Shown here in pieces: positions 7,871 to 16,864 of a stretch of 64,000 bases of DNA; the stretch's first letter is position 1, and every line of letters begins with the position of its first letter. The position numbers and the translations under genes are program-made. Below the pieces are notes generated by a model. That model did no database searches. It was not told the origin of the DNA and was given only the letters and a program-made list of their open reading frames with translations. This DNA is from a bacterium (GTDB taxonomy: Bacteria > Bacillota > Clostridia > Lachnospirales > Lachnospiraceae): NCBI GenBank assembly GCA_004562765.1, contig SFRL01000011.1:1-64000 (forward strand). The letters run 5' to 3'.

Positions 7871-7929
7871 CATATCCCCATCCCTAGTGATGGGGATATG
7901 CTCTTATAATTTCTGCATCAGCAGAAATT
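7871..7929. repeat. Two further tandem perfect hairpins downstream of htrA
   Basis: A 12-bp inverted repeat (7871-7882 with 7889-7900, CATATCCCCATC arm) is followed by a 9-bp one (7908-7916 with 7921-7929, AATTTCTGC arm). With the terminator at 7840 they make three hairpins in 90 bases at the htrA 3' end. They may protect mRNA ends or be remnants of terminators. Confidence 0.5.
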
Positions 7930-7936
7930 TCCTTTT

Positions 7937-9388
7937 TTAGTTCTTGCTGCCCAGGGTGACTTCGATGTCCTGCTCCACGTACTGTCCGTTGTCTGCGCGG
8001 CAGATGGTGACGGTCACGTCGGTTCCGGCTGCGTGATACTGTAAGAGCTCCTGTACTTCCTCCATGGAGTCCACATCATGTCCGTCAAACTTGGTGATGA
8101 TGTCGCCCTTCTGGATGCCTGCCTCTGCTGCCGCACTGCCTTCATAGACTTTTACGACGCAGATGCCGACGGGCATACTGTACTTCTCGGATACGGATGT
8201 GTCTACATCAATACCGTTGATGCCGAGGAATGCAGCTTTATCCTCTGTGACTTTTTCTCTGGTGATCAGCTCATTGATGATCGGTGCTGCGGTGGTCATG
8301 GGAATAGCAAATCCGACACCGTCCACATAGTCTCCGCCCATCTTGGAAGAGTTGATGCCGATGACCTCACCCTTGACATTCAGCAGTGCTCCGCCGGAGT
8401 TTCCGGGGTTGATGCTGGCATCGGTCTGTGTCAGTGTGTTGGTATAGGTCTCACCGGTAGAGCTGTCCTGTGCAGTGACTTCACGGTTCAGCGCACTGAT
8501 GATACCGCTGGTGACGGACTGTCCGTAGCCCAGTGCATTTCCGATGGCGATGACCGGCTCACCGACTTTCTCATTACCGCCGTCATTGATCTTGGCGATC
8601 TTGATGGCTTCTTTTGTCTCATCCTCGATATCGTCCTTCTTTACCTGTACGACTGCGAGGTCGTTACTGGGGCTGGTTCCCTTAACTTCTGCCGCTACGG
8701 TCTGCTCATCGCAGAACTGTACGGTCAGTGTCTTTGCGCCTTCTACCACGTGGTTGTTGGTAGCAATATACAGATAGTCGTCATCCTCGCTGACGATGAT
8801 TCCGCTGCCTGCAGAGTCACTTTCCTGTGTATAGGTCTGTCCGAACCAGGTCTGGTACGGGATCTCTGTCATGTTTGTGATGGCCACGATGGCGGGCATT
8901 GCATCCTCCACGATGTCGGAGACGTCGGTCGCAATGATGCTGCCGCCGGCAGTGGTCGCGGTGGTGTTTCCGTTATCCTGTGAGGTGGTTGCCAGTGCGG
9001 AGGTCTGTGTCTCTGTGACCGACACTTCCTTTTCGGGGATCAGGTAGTTGACTCCGCCGAATACGCCGCCTGCCACAAGTCCGAAAACTGCTGCCAGACA
9101 TGCACATTTTGCCACCTTCATGCCAAAGCCGTGCTGTTTTTTCGGTTTTTTCGCCTTAGGGGCGCTTTCTTCCATAGTGCGGCGCTCGTAGGGGCTGTAG
9201 TAGCGGTCATGGCTCTGGTCGGTGCCTGTCTGGGCGCTGCTGTATGAGCTGTAGGTACTATAAGCGTTCCCGGTGGTATTGTCCGTATTGTCAGTACCGG
9301 TGTAATGATAACTGTTGTTGTTGGGGTCTACAGGGTAGCCGTTTGAGCTGCCGTAGCTGTTCTGATCGTTGTTTGTGTAGTTGTCCAT
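7937..9388 (-). CDS. htrA: HtrA/DegP-type membrane-anchored serine protease with PDZ domain
   Basis: The protein has 483 residues. It starts with an Asn/Tyr/Ser-rich cytoplasmic segment (about 1-85), then one membrane segment (VAKCACLAAVFGLVAGGVFGG), so the protease faces outward. The trypsin-like domain has the triad His in TNNHVVEGA, Asp in SNDLAVVQV and Ser in NPGNSGGALLN. A C-terminal PDZ domain (about 385-480) follows, with AAAEAGIQKGDIITKFDG. It degrades or refolds misfolded exported proteins. The start is supported by AAGGAG. A short palindrome lies upstream at 9433-9445. The N-terminal low-complexity tail is longer than in Bacillus HtrA. Confidence 0.95.
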   Translation of the reverse strand: MDNYTNNDQNSYGSSNGYPVDPNNNSYHYTGTDNTDNTTGNAYSTYSSYSSAQTGTDQSHDRYYSPYERRTMEESAPKAKKPKKQHGFGMKVAKCACLAAVFGLVAGGVFGGVNYLIPEKEVSVTETQTSALATTSQDNGNTTATTAGGSIIATDVSDIVEDAMPAIVAITNMTEIPYQTWFGQTYTQESDSAGSGIIVSEDDDYLYIATNNHVVEGAKTLTVQFCDEQTVAAEVKGTSPSNDLAVVQVKKDDIEDETKEAIKIAKINDGGNEKVGEPVIAIGNALGYGQSVTSGIISALNREVTAQDSSTGETYTNTLTQTDASINPGNSGGALLNVKGEVIGINSSKMGGDYVDGVGFAIPMTTAAPIINELITREKVTEDKAAFLGINGIDVDTSVSEKYSMPVGICVVKVYEGSAAAEAGIQKGDIITKFDGHDVDSMEEVQELLQYHAAGTDVTVTICRADNGQYVEQDIEVTLGSKN

Positions 9389-9432
9389 ATCTATACATCT
9401 CCTTGTATTGGTGTTTTGTTTTCTTTTTGATA

Positions 9433-9445
9433 GTACACAGTGTAC
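9433..9445. promoter_or_regulatory. Short palindrome upstream of htrA
   Basis: GTACAC-A-GTGTAC is a perfect inverted repeat 45 bases upstream of the htrA start, in the 106-base gap after glmS. It could be an operator; no regulator is implied by the sequence. Confidence 0.3.
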
Positions 9446-9494
9446 AAGGAAGTTGTGTCTGAATTGTGTTTTATATTTGTCTGTTTTATGTTTT

Positions 9495-11330
9495 TTATTC
9501 TACCGTCACGGATTTTGCGAGGTTTCTCGGCTTATCGACGTCGCAGCCCTTGCCGACAGACACATAGTAGGCGAACAGCTGCAGCGGGATGATCGCGAGG
9601 GAGTTCGTGAAGTACTTGTTTGTCTGCGGAATGTAGATCACATAATCCGCGTTCTTCTCGATCTCGGTATTATCCTCGTTGGTGACTGCCAGAACGACTG
9701 CGCCCCGGGAGCGCACCTCCACGATGTTGCTCATGGTCTTTTTGTACAGATCCTTCTGGGTCACAATGGCTGTGACCAGGGTGCCTTCCTCGATGAGTGA
9801 GATCGTGCCGTGCTTCAGCTCGCCTGCCGCATACGCCTCAGAGTGCACGTAGGAGATCTCCTTCAGCTTCAGGGATCCCTCCATTCCGATGGCATAGTCG
9901 ATACCGCGTCCGATGAAGAACACGTCCTTGGCTCCCACATAGCGGTTTGCGATCTTCTGGATGTTTCCCTTGTTTGCCAGAAGCATCTCGATCTGGGCGG
10001 GGATCGCCTTCAGATCGATGAGCATTTCTGCCACTTCTTCCTCTGTGACCATGCCCTTGACCTGCGCAAAATGAATGGCAAGCAGGTAGTGAGCGATCAA
10101 CTGCGCAGTGTAGGCTTTGGTGGTCGCGACAGCGATCTCCGGTCCTGCCCACGTATACATGACACGGTCTGCCTCTCTGGCGATGGAGCTGCCCACCACG
10201 TTCACGATGCCGAGCGTCGTGATGCCCTGCGCTTTTGCCTCCCGCAGTGCTGCCAGAGAATCCGCAGTCTCTCCGGACTGGCTGATGATCACCACGAGGT
10301 CTCCTTTATTTAAGATCGGGTTGCGATAGCGGAATTCGCTGGCGAGATCTACCTCTACCGGGATACGCGCCAGTCCTTCCATGATGTATTTTGCCGTGAC
10401 ACCGGTGTGATACGCACTGCCGCATGCCACGATGTGAATCCGGTTGATGGCGCGGATCTCCTCCTCGCTCATGCCCAGCTCCTCAATAACGATCTTTCCG
10501 TCCTTGATACGGGGTGTGAGCGTGTCGCGCACGGTCTTCGGCTGCTCGTACATCTCCTTTAACATGAAGTGCTCATAGCCGCCTTTTTCTGCCGCGTTGA
10601 TGTCCCACTCGATGGTCTTACTGGTCTTTTCAATGGATTCGCCGTCACTGTTGAAAAACTCGATGGCATCCGCGGTCAGACATGCGATCTCCTCATTTTC
10701 AATATAGTAGACGTCTCGTGTATATTTGAGTACCGCCGGAACATCAGAGGCGATCAGATTACCCTCTTCGGATTTTCCGACGATCAGCGGTGAATCCTTA
10801 CGCAGCGCATAGACCTCATCGGGATGCTCCGCGAAGATGATTCCGAGCGCGTAAGAGCCCTCGACACGATGCATAACCTTTGTGATGGTGTCGATGACAT
10901 CTCCGTTTGTCTTCTTATAATAGTAATCCAGCAGATGCGCGACTACCTCTGTATCCGTCTCTGAAATGAATTGATAGCCACGGTTGATCAGCTTATTCTT
11001 CAGCTTCATGTAGTTTTCGATAATTCCGTTGTGTACCACAGCGATGCTGCGCGTCTCGTTAAACTGCGGATGCGCGTTTCTGTCGTTGGGCTCGCCGTGT
11101 GTCGCCCAGCGCGTATGTCCGATGCCCACCGTTCCGGGCATCGTGCTGCCGTCATGGGTCAGCTCACTGAGCACCTTCAACCGTCCGGTACACTTTTCGA
11201 TGTTGATCTGCGTCCCGTCATAGATCGCCATTCCGGCAGAGTCATAACCGCGGTACTCCAGCTTTGACAGTCCGTCAAGCAAAATAGGCGCCGCAGGGCG
11301 CTTTCCGATATATCCTACGATTCCACACAT
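9495..11330 (-). CDS. glmS: Glutamine-fructose-6-phosphate aminotransferase (isomerizing)
   Basis: The enzyme makes glucosamine-6-phosphate from fructose-6-phosphate and glutamine, the first committed step to UDP-GlcNAc for wall synthesis. The start is set at MCGIVGYIG, because the Cys after Met is the N-terminal nucleophile and AAGGAGG lies just upstream. This gives 611 residues, the normal length. The class II glutaminase domain (about 1-220, with GIGHTRWATHGEP) is followed by two SIS sugar-isomerase domains (CGSAYHTG, ISQSGETADSL) and the conserved end KPRNLAKSVTVE. No glmS ribozyme fits between the start and the terminator of the upstream gene only 44 bases away. Confidence 0.97.
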   Translation of the reverse strand: MCGIVGYIGKRPAAPILLDGLSKLEYRGYDSAGMAIYDGTQINIEKCTGRLKVLSELTHDGSTMPGTVGIGHTRWATHGEPNDRNAHPQFNETRSIAVVHNGIIENYMKLKNKLINRGYQFISETDTEVVAHLLDYYYKKTNGDVIDTITKVMHRVEGSYALGIIFAEHPDEVYALRKDSPLIVGKSEEGNLIASDVPAVLKYTRDVYYIENEEIACLTADAIEFFNSDGESIEKTSKTIEWDINAAEKGGYEHFMLKEMYEQPKTVRDTLTPRIKDGKIVIEELGMSEEEIRAINRIHIVACGSAYHTGVTAKYIMEGLARIPVEVDLASEFRYRNPILNKGDLVVIISQSGETADSLAALREAKAQGITTLGIVNVVGSSIAREADRVMYTWAGPEIAVATTKAYTAQLIAHYLLAIHFAQVKGMVTEEEVAEMLIDLKAIPAQIEMLLANKGNIQKIANRYVGAKDVFFIGRGIDYAIGMEGSLKLKEISYVHSEAYAAGELKHGTISLIEEGTLVTAIVTQKDLYKKTMSNIVEVRSRGAVVLAVTNEDNTEIEKNADYVIYIPQTNKYFTNSLAIIPLQLFAYYVSVGKGCDVDKPRNLAKSVTVE

Positions 11331-11373
11331 ATCTTTTTCCTCCTTATGATCCAAAAGCTGTTATGAAGTAACA

Positions 11374-11400
11374 AAGGGCGCATTCCTGTGGTGCGCCCTT
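11374..11400 (-). terminator. Hairpin between the LCP gene and glmS
   Basis: AAGGGCGCA and TGCGCCCTT form a 9-bp perfect stem with a 9-base loop, directly downstream of the LCP gene. The T-run is short (TTTGTTACTT), so some read-through to glmS is possible. Confidence 0.65.
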
Positions 11401-11433
11401 GCTCTTTTCATTTCCGATATTTCACCGGCTGTT

Positions 11434-12624
11434 TCATTCCCTATCGAAGGTATCTCCCTCGATGCTTCCGCCCTGCACGGCGTCCGGATTATCTCCGTGT
11501 TCGATGGTGATGCCATAGTTGTTCTTGATCAGATTGCTGTAGTTGACCACAGTCGCCGAAGGCACGTAGCTGGTGTCATTGTACAGATAGCGATGCAGTG
11601 CCCGCACATTGTTCTCCAGATCCGCACAGATGACCACGTCTCCCTTGCTGCCACCGAGTCTTGCCGGATATTTGCTGAAGGGGAATCCGGTGGAATCCGA
11701 CAGCTCATAGTCAAACATGGCTGCTGCCAGACGGATGATGTCGGTGTTTGTATAGTTCGTACAGATCTCCGGGAATACCTGATTGATGATCTTGTTGATC
11801 GTCGGGAGATCTGTCTTTTTCGCCTTTTTCACAATCTGGTTGATGACCTCACGCTGACGCTCCGCCCGGGCGAAATCGCTGCCTGCGGTGGAACGGATCC
11901 GGGCATAGGCGGTCGCCTGCGTGCCGTTTAACGTCTGCAGTCCGGTGGTCGTCAGATGCACCGGGGTATCTCCGGTCGCTTTTGCCGTCGTGTCGATGTG
12001 ATGGTTGATATATTTCAGCTCTGCGGAGTCCACCTCGATCTCCACACCGCCGAGCATATTGACCACATCTGTCACGACCTTGAAGTCTACCGTGATGAAA
12101 TGCTCAATGTCCAGATCCAGACTGGCATTCAGCATACGGATAGACTGCTCCGCGCCGCCGATGGCAAAGGCACGGTTCGCCTTATGGAAGTTCGGTGAGT
12201 TTTCTGTCTGTATATCGGTGTCCAAAAACGTATCACGGTACACGGATACGAGCTTTACTTCCTTTGTGTCGTTATTGATACTTGCGATCATGATCACGTC
12301 GGAATTGCCGGAATCCGCGTGTCCGTTGAAATAATTGTCCACGCCGAACAGTGCCACATCCTCGTAGCCCTTCATGATCTCGATCGTCTCTTCTTCCAGC
12401 TCATCCTCATTGATGTTCAGATCGGCTGCATCCAGCTTGGATGACGAGGTATCTGCCTTTTCTATTTTATTCAATGCCTGCCACACATATAACGCTGCCA
12501 GCACGATCAGCAATACGATGATTTCTACAACAAGCAGTATGATCTTGCGTTTTCTTCTCTTTTTCTTTAAAAGACGTTTCTGCTCTTTTGGAGTTAGTTC
12601 ACTCTCCCGTTGCTTCTTGCTCAT
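11434..12624 (-). CDS. LytR-CpsA-Psr (LCP) family wall-polymer ligase
   Basis: The protein has 396 residues. A basic N-terminus and one membrane segment (IILLVVEIIVLLIVLAALYV) anchor an extracellular LCP domain (about 85-330). That domain shows SDVIMIASINNDTKEVKLVSVYRDT, HKANRAFAIGGAEQSIRMLN and the Arg-rich YARIRSTAGSDFARAERQREV. LCP enzymes move undecaprenyl-linked polymers (teichoic acids, capsules) onto peptidoglycan. It lies next to the CDP-glycerol polymer cluster, so it is the likely ligase for that polymer. It has its own promoter (12687-12715). Confidence 0.93.
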   Translation of the reverse strand: MSKKQRESELTPKEQKRLLKKKRRKRKIILLVVEIIVLLIVLAALYVWQALNKIEKADTSSSKLDAADLNINEDELEEETIEIMKGYEDVALFGVDNYFNGHADSGNSDVIMIASINNDTKEVKLVSVYRDTFLDTDIQTENSPNFHKANRAFAIGGAEQSIRMLNASLDLDIEHFITVDFKVVTDVVNMLGGVEIEVDSAELKYINHHIDTTAKATGDTPVHLTTTGLQTLNGTQATAYARIRSTAGSDFARAERQREVINQIVKKAKKTDLPTINKIINQVFPEICTNYTNTDIIRLAAAMFDYELSDSTGFPFSKYPARLGGSKGDVVICADLENNVRALHRYLYNDTSYVPSATVVNYSNLIKNNYGITIEHGDNPDAVQGGSIEGDTFDRE

Positions 12625-12686
12625 AATGGCTCCTTTTTATCTGATAACGGTGATTCCCCTATATGCATGATAAACTAAACAGTACA

Positions 12687-12715
12687 AGTTTAGACTAATT
12701 TTCTTCATCTGTCAA
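12687..12715 (-). promoter_or_regulatory. Promoter of the LCP gene
   Basis: On the minus strand, TTGACA (12710-12715) and TAAACT (12687-12692) are 17 bases apart, just past the end of the zinc-ribbon gene. Confidence 0.65.
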
Positions 12716-12721
12716 TCAGAA

Positions 12722-12913
12722 CTATTTACGATGTATGTATTGCCAGCTTTTGGCATAATCCGCGCGCTCGGTTTCATTCATAGCGGCATATTTTTCGTAT
12801 TCCAGTTTTGTCAGCACCATCTCCGGATTGCCGCAGCGATGGCATTCCACGTCCTTTCGGCGGGATACCGTGCGCAGCCATCCGCAGGATGGGCAGATGT
12901 ATACCTTTAGCAT
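12722..12913 (-). CDS. Small zinc-ribbon protein
   Basis: The protein has 63 residues and two CxxC knuckles, CPSCGW (near residue 7) and CHRCGN (near residue 25), typical of a rubredoxin-like or RpoB/M-type zinc ribbon. A basic/aromatic helical tail follows. Its start has GAGAGGAAATAAC upstream and it begins one base after the stop of the upstream glycerophosphotransferase gene, so it is the last gene of the wall-polymer operon. No function is known to me. Confidence 0.75.
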   Translation of the reverse strand: MLKVYICPSCGWLRTVSRRKDVECHRCGNPEMVLTKLEYEKYAAMNETERADYAKSWQYIHRK

Positions 12914-12914
12914 G

Positions 12915-14093
12915 TTATTTCCTCTCTTTTTCTTCTCTGATCCCGATGTAGTCCAGGATCCGCTCTGTCGCGTGTCCGTCGCAGGCGCTCATGAATTTTT
13001 CCCTGAAATCCTTCACCTGCTGCCTGTCGAAGCGCGCGTCGATCTCCCGGATGTACGCGATCATCTCCGTCTGGTCGTCGAACACCGGTCCCGGAGTCAG
13101 CGTGTCATAGTCGTAATAAAAGCCCCGTGCGTCGAAATACTCCTGCAGGTCCGGCGCGTAAAAGACCATCGGCCGCTCGAACAGTGAATACTCAAAGACA
13201 AGCGAGGAGTAGTCGCTGATGCAGATGTCGCTGACACATAACAGCTGGCTGATACTCATCGCTCCGGTGAGATCTCTTGCAAAATCCCGGCAGCTTTCCG
13301 GGATCCGGGGCAGTTTTTTTACAAACGGATGATGTTTTTCCACCAGCACATACTCTGCGGACAGCGCAGTTTTCCATGCCTCGTGGTCCAGCTGCAGTGA
13401 GCGGGCATTCGTCTGTGTTCCGCGAAACGTGGGTGCATAGAGAATGATCTTTTTGTCCCGCGCCTGCGGAAACTGTGCGTACAGTTCCTCTCTTGCCGCG
13501 CGGATATAATCCGGGTCAAAAAACACGTCCGTGCGGCTCACGCCCAGCGGACGGATCACGCCCTGCGGCTGGTGCATGGCATCCTGATAGGCACTGACTG
13601 CCTCCGGTGCGCTGACGCTGACGAGCCACTGGTTTTTATAATACGGATAGCGTTCCATCTCTTTGCCCGAGATGCCCCATTCCAGAGACGCAGTGGAAAA
13701 TCCGAATTTTTTGAAGGCACCGCAGCCATGCCACGTCTGGATGAGCTTTGTCTGCGGGCGCAGTTTTACACAGCTTGTAATATTGGATGCCTCATTGATG
13801 AATACGACCGGCGCTGTCGCGATGCTTCGCAGCATGCGCACACAGTTTTTCAGATACTGCGCGCCGCCCACGCTGCCGTCGTGAATGCAGATCAGCTCCG
13901 GCTGTCTGCCACGCGCCTTTACTTCCTCATACAGCAGGGCGAAGCTGTCCGTCAGCCGGTCTGCCGATACTTCTAAGAATACGACCCGCCCCGGTTCCAC
14001 CGTTCTTCGCGCCGCACAGGCATAGACCGCAGGCAGGATCACCTTGAGACTGGCAAACCGGGCCAGCTTTTTCAGCCCTTTTTTCAGGGACAT
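12915..14093 (-). CDS. CDP-glycerol glycerophosphotransferase family protein (TagB/TagF-like)
   Basis: Such enzymes add glycerol-phosphate (or ribitol-phosphate) from CDP-activated donors to lipid-linked wall teichoic acid at the inner membrane face. The protein has about 392 residues, starting at MSLKKGLKKLARF, which has AGGAGAGG upstream; its start directly follows the tagH stop. Family marks are IQTWHGCGAFKKFGFST, ILYAPTFRGTQ, VEKHHP and ICISDYSSLVFEYSLFERP, then DGHATERILDYI at the end. The basic N-terminal helix probably mediates membrane association. It lacks the long N-terminal extension of polymerising TagF, so it may be a primase-like enzyme or an unusual short polymerase; the chain type is not readable. 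Confidence 0.9.
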   Translation of the reverse strand: MSLKKGLKKLARFASLKVILPAVYACAARRTVEPGRVVFLEVSADRLTDSFALLYEEVKARGRQPELICIHDGSVGGAQYLKNCVRMLRSIATAPVVFINEASNITSCVKLRPQTKLIQTWHGCGAFKKFGFSTASLEWGISGKEMERYPYYKNQWLVSVSAPEAVSAYQDAMHQPQGVIRPLGVSRTDVFFDPDYIRAAREELYAQFPQARDKKIILYAPTFRGTQTNARSLQLDHEAWKTALSAEYVLVEKHHPFVKKLPRIPESCRDFARDLTGAMSISQLLCVSDICISDYSSLVFEYSLFERPMVFYAPDLQEYFDARGFYYDYDTLTPGPVFDDQTEMIAYIREIDARFDRQQVKDFREKFMSACDGHATERILDYIGIREEKERK

Positions 14094-14094
14094 G

Positions 14095-14922
14095 CTAGTC
14101 CTCTCCTTCCATGAACGCCTCGTATGCGTCCAGCACTTCGTCCGCATCGCCGATCATTTTTATGTCGCCGTCGTTCATCCAGATGACCGTATCGCACAGA
14201 CTTCGCAGCGTCGCGTCCGAGTGGGACACGATCATGACCGTATGATTGCGGTCCTGGATCATCTTTTTCATGCGATTATAGCTCTTTTTCTTGAAATGGC
14301 GGTCGCCCACGGAAAGTACCTCGTCGATCAGCATGATGTCGGTCTCCAGCACCGCCGTGATGGAGAATGCCAGCTTGGAATACATTCCGCTGGAGTAGGT
14401 CCGCACCGGTTTATCGATAAAGCTGCCCAGCTCGGAAAACTTGATGATACGCGGCATTTCCCTTCGGATCTCCTCCTCAGAGAAGCCAAGGAGCAGCCCG
14501 GAGAGCAGAATGTTCTCCCGCCCGGTCAGTGTTTTCTGAAATCCGACGCCGATCGCCAGCAGGGAAACAGAGTTGCCGTGCAGATCAATGGTTCCCTCGT
14601 TCGCGGAAAAGATGCCTGCCACCGCGCGCAGCAACGTCGATTTTCCGCTGCCGTTCTTACCGGTGATGCCTACGATCTGACCCTTAGGGATCTCAAAGGT
14701 CGCATTCCTCACCGCTTCAAAGCTCTCCTTCTGCGGACGGTTTTTTCTGCGAAACATCTGTTTGATGGATGTTTTCTGCATCGTGGAATAACTGATGCTG
14801 ACACCTTCCAATGTGATCGCCGGCTCATAGGTTCCGGGTGCCGGGATATATCGTTCTCTTTTTTCTTCGGTTTTTATCTCTTTGGACTCCTTTTGTCCTG
14901 TTTCTTCGATTCCTGATCCCAT
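14095..14922 (-). CDS. tagH: Wall-polymer ABC exporter, ATP-binding subunit (TagH-like)
   Basis: The protein has 275 residues. It powers flipping of the completed lipid-linked polymer. Walker A is GKNGSGKSTLLRAVAG, the signature is TYSSGMYSKLAFS and Walker B is DIMLIDEVLSVGD; the YSSGM signature is typical of polysaccharide and teichoic-acid exporters. The insertion before the core (SYSTMQKTSIKQMFRRKN) is also typical. It follows tagG by two bases, so they form one unit. It lacks the C-terminal extension of Bacillus TagH. Confidence 0.92.
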   Translation of the reverse strand: MGSGIEETGQKESKEIKTEEKRERYIPAPGTYEPAITLEGVSISYSTMQKTSIKQMFRRKNRPQKESFEAVRNATFEIPKGQIVGITGKNGSGKSTLLRAVAGIFSANEGTIDLHGNSVSLLAIGVGFQKTLTGRENILLSGLLLGFSEEEIRREMPRIIKFSELGSFIDKPVRTYSSGMYSKLAFSITAVLETDIMLIDEVLSVGDRHFKKKSYNRMKKMIQDRNHTVMIVSHSDATLRSLCDTVIWMNDGDIKMIGDADEVLDAYEAFMEGED

Positions 14923-14924
14923 TC

Positions 14925-15725
14925 CTAGATTCCTTTCACGTAGTTGTTCTCGTTACGGTAGACCAGCCGGATGCCGGCCATGCACAAAAGCAGTGAGATG
15001 ACAAGCCAGATCAGCATCCATTTCCAGTTTGGCGACTGGTTGTAGATCAACGCGTTTCTGACGGAGCTGATCAGATACGCCACCGGATTCCACTTGCCGA
15101 GGATCGTTGCCAGTTCCGAATAGTTTTTTCCGATCCTCTGATCGATATTGAAAATGATTCCCGTCAGATAAAAGAGCAGTTTGAATACAATATCGTTCAC
15201 CTTTTTCAGGTCATCAATATATACGCCGCAGTGCATCTCAAAGCACATCAGCCCGAAGGTCAGGATCATTAATACCACCATACCCGGAAAGATGAACAGG
15301 ATATGATAGCTGAGCTTCACCCGGAAAAAGATCATCATCACCACCACGATCATCAGTGATATACACATTTTAAAGCCGGTGGTCATCATGTTTACGATCA
15401 AAAGTACCACTTTCGGCAGATATACACGTGACACAACGGATTTATACCGGCGCACGATCGTCGCGCTTTTTCTTTCGTTTACGGAAAAGAAATTCCACAA
15501 GGTGAGACCGATAAAGATGAACAGCGGAAAGTAGGCTTCCGATTTGTCGAATACAAAGCCAAAGATAAACGTGTACACCAGCATCAGGCAGAATGGCTCT
15601 AAGATCCACCAGACCCAGTTCAGATAGGAATCTGCCACCTCCGTCTTCAGTTCCGCCTTGGCAGCGCAAATCATGTAGCTTTTATATTTTTTTAGATCTG
15701 CAAAGAATTGTCTGTATATTTTCAT
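14925..15725 (-). CDS. tagG: Wall-polymer ABC exporter, membrane subunit (TagG-like, ABC-2)
   Basis: The protein has 266 residues and about six membrane segments. It has the ABC-2 polysaccharide-exporter features: an N-terminal amphipathic segment (YRQFFADLKKYKSYM), WWILEPFCLMLVYTFIFGFVF, and a late SSVRNALIYNQSPNW loop. The start has TTGGAG upstream. It pairs with TagH to export the polymer across the membrane. Confidence 0.9.
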   Translation of the reverse strand: MKIYRQFFADLKKYKSYMICAAKAELKTEVADSYLNWVWWILEPFCLMLVYTFIFGFVFDKSEAYFPLFIFIGLTLWNFFSVNERKSATIVRRYKSVVSRVYLPKVVLLIVNMMTTGFKMCISLMIVVVMMIFFRVKLSYHILFIFPGMVVLMILTFGLMCFEMHCGVYIDDLKKVNDIVFKLLFYLTGIIFNIDQRIGKNYSELATILGKWNPVAYLISSVRNALIYNQSPNWKWMLIWLVISLLLCMAGIRLVYRNENNYVKGI

Positions 15726-15742
15726 ATATTTTCTCCAATTTT

Positions 15743-16864
15743 TTATTCATGCCGGGCGCGCATCCACTGAACGATCCGCTCGGTGGCATGTCCGTCGCAC
15801 GCGCCCATGGTGCGCGCAAAAAAGGCATGCATCGCCGCCTCATCCCACGTGTCTGTCTGTCGGATCGCAGCCTTTAGCTGTTCACCGTCCATCGCGCGGT
15901 ACGCGGGGATGCTGTCATAGTCCTCGTAAAATCCGCACTCTTTTTTATATTCTTCGTAGTCCGGGGTGAACAGGATCAACGGCTTGCCAAAATAGGCGTA
16001 ATCATAGATGACAGACGAATAATCCGAGATCAGAATGTCCGTCACCGCCAGCAGTTCCTCCGTAAGCATCATGGAGTCCGGAACTGCGACTGTTTTCTGT
16101 GCGTGCGGGTGCAGCTTGACGATCAGATAATATTCATCCGGCAGCTCTGTGCGCAGCTTTTCAATGGTCTGTGTGCCTGCCAGCTTCGGATCGCCAGCGT
16201 TGCCGCGAAAGGTCGGCGCCCACAGGATCACCCGTTTTCCCGCCGCCTGCGGATGTTCTTTCGCAAAACGCGCACGGATCTGCGCTTTTCGTTCTTCCTT
16301 GTAAAACCAGTCCGTACGGCTGATCCCCATCACCTGCACATGACTTTTGTCGGTGCGCATGGCCCGCACAAAGGGCTCTACTGCGTAGTCCGCACTGACG
16401 GTGATCAGGTCATAGTTGGCGAACACGTTGCCGCCGTGATAGCCTGACGGGATGTTTCCCGGGGAATCGTAGCCGAAGCGCTTGAGCGCGCCCCCGGAAT
16501 GCCACAGCTGGATCACTTTTGTTTCCGGACGTTTTTTGCAGGATGCCACCGGCAGATGATTGTCGCAGATGACGACATAGCCCGCATTCGCGTATGCCCG
16601 CATAAAGGCCAGCATACTTTTTGCTATAGAAAGATAAGAACCTTTCTGATAATCCTTGCACAGCTCCATCACGGTAAAGTCCGGCTGCGCGCGCAGCGCC
16701 TCTGCCAGCTCTCTCATGCTGTAGGGCAGCTCGTCGTGATGGGCATCTGCGAGAATTACCAGATCCTTCCTGACATTTTTCTTTTTTGACAGGTTGTATA
16801 CAGCCGGGAGCAGCACACGCTGCATCACCGTCTTAATATACTCACGAATCATAAGTTTAGCCAT
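15743..16864 (-). CDS. CDP-glycerol glycerophosphotransferase family protein, second paralogue
   Basis: The protein has 373 residues and is homologous to the enzyme at 12915-14093. It shares the order LWHSGGALKRFGYDS, ILWAPTFRGNAGD, VKLHPHAQK, ILISDYSSVIYDYAYFGKP and DGHATERIVQWM. One of the two probably primes and the other extends the chain, but which cannot be read. The start overlaps the end of the upstream glycosyltransferase gene by 8 bases. An ATG four codons downstream is an alternative start. Confidence 0.9.
   Translation of the reverse strand: MAKLMIREYIKTVMQRVLLPAVYNLSKKKNVRKDLVILADAHHDELPYSMRELAEALRAQPDFTVMELCKDYQKGSYLSIAKSMLAFMRAYANAGYVVICDNHLPVASCKKRPETKVIQLWHSGGALKRFGYDSPGNIPSGYHGGNVFANYDLITVSADYAVEPFVRAMRTDKSHVQVMGISRTDWFYKEERKAQIRARFAKEHPQAAGKRVILWAPTFRGNAGDPKLAGTQTIEKLRTELPDEYYLIVKLHPHAQKTVAVPDSMMLTEELLAVTDILISDYSSVIYDYAYFGKPLILFTPDYEEYKKECGFYEDYDSIPAYRAMDGEQLKAAIRQTDTWDEAAMHAFFARTMGACDGHATERIVQWMRARHE

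Noticed and set aside
8078..8983. 301-codon plus-strand frame across htrA
   Set aside because: Antisense shadow, Cys/Asp-rich as expected from reverse codons, no start signal.
14044..14916. 290-codon plus-strand frame across tagH
   Set aside because: Antisense shadow of a clear ABC ATPase gene.
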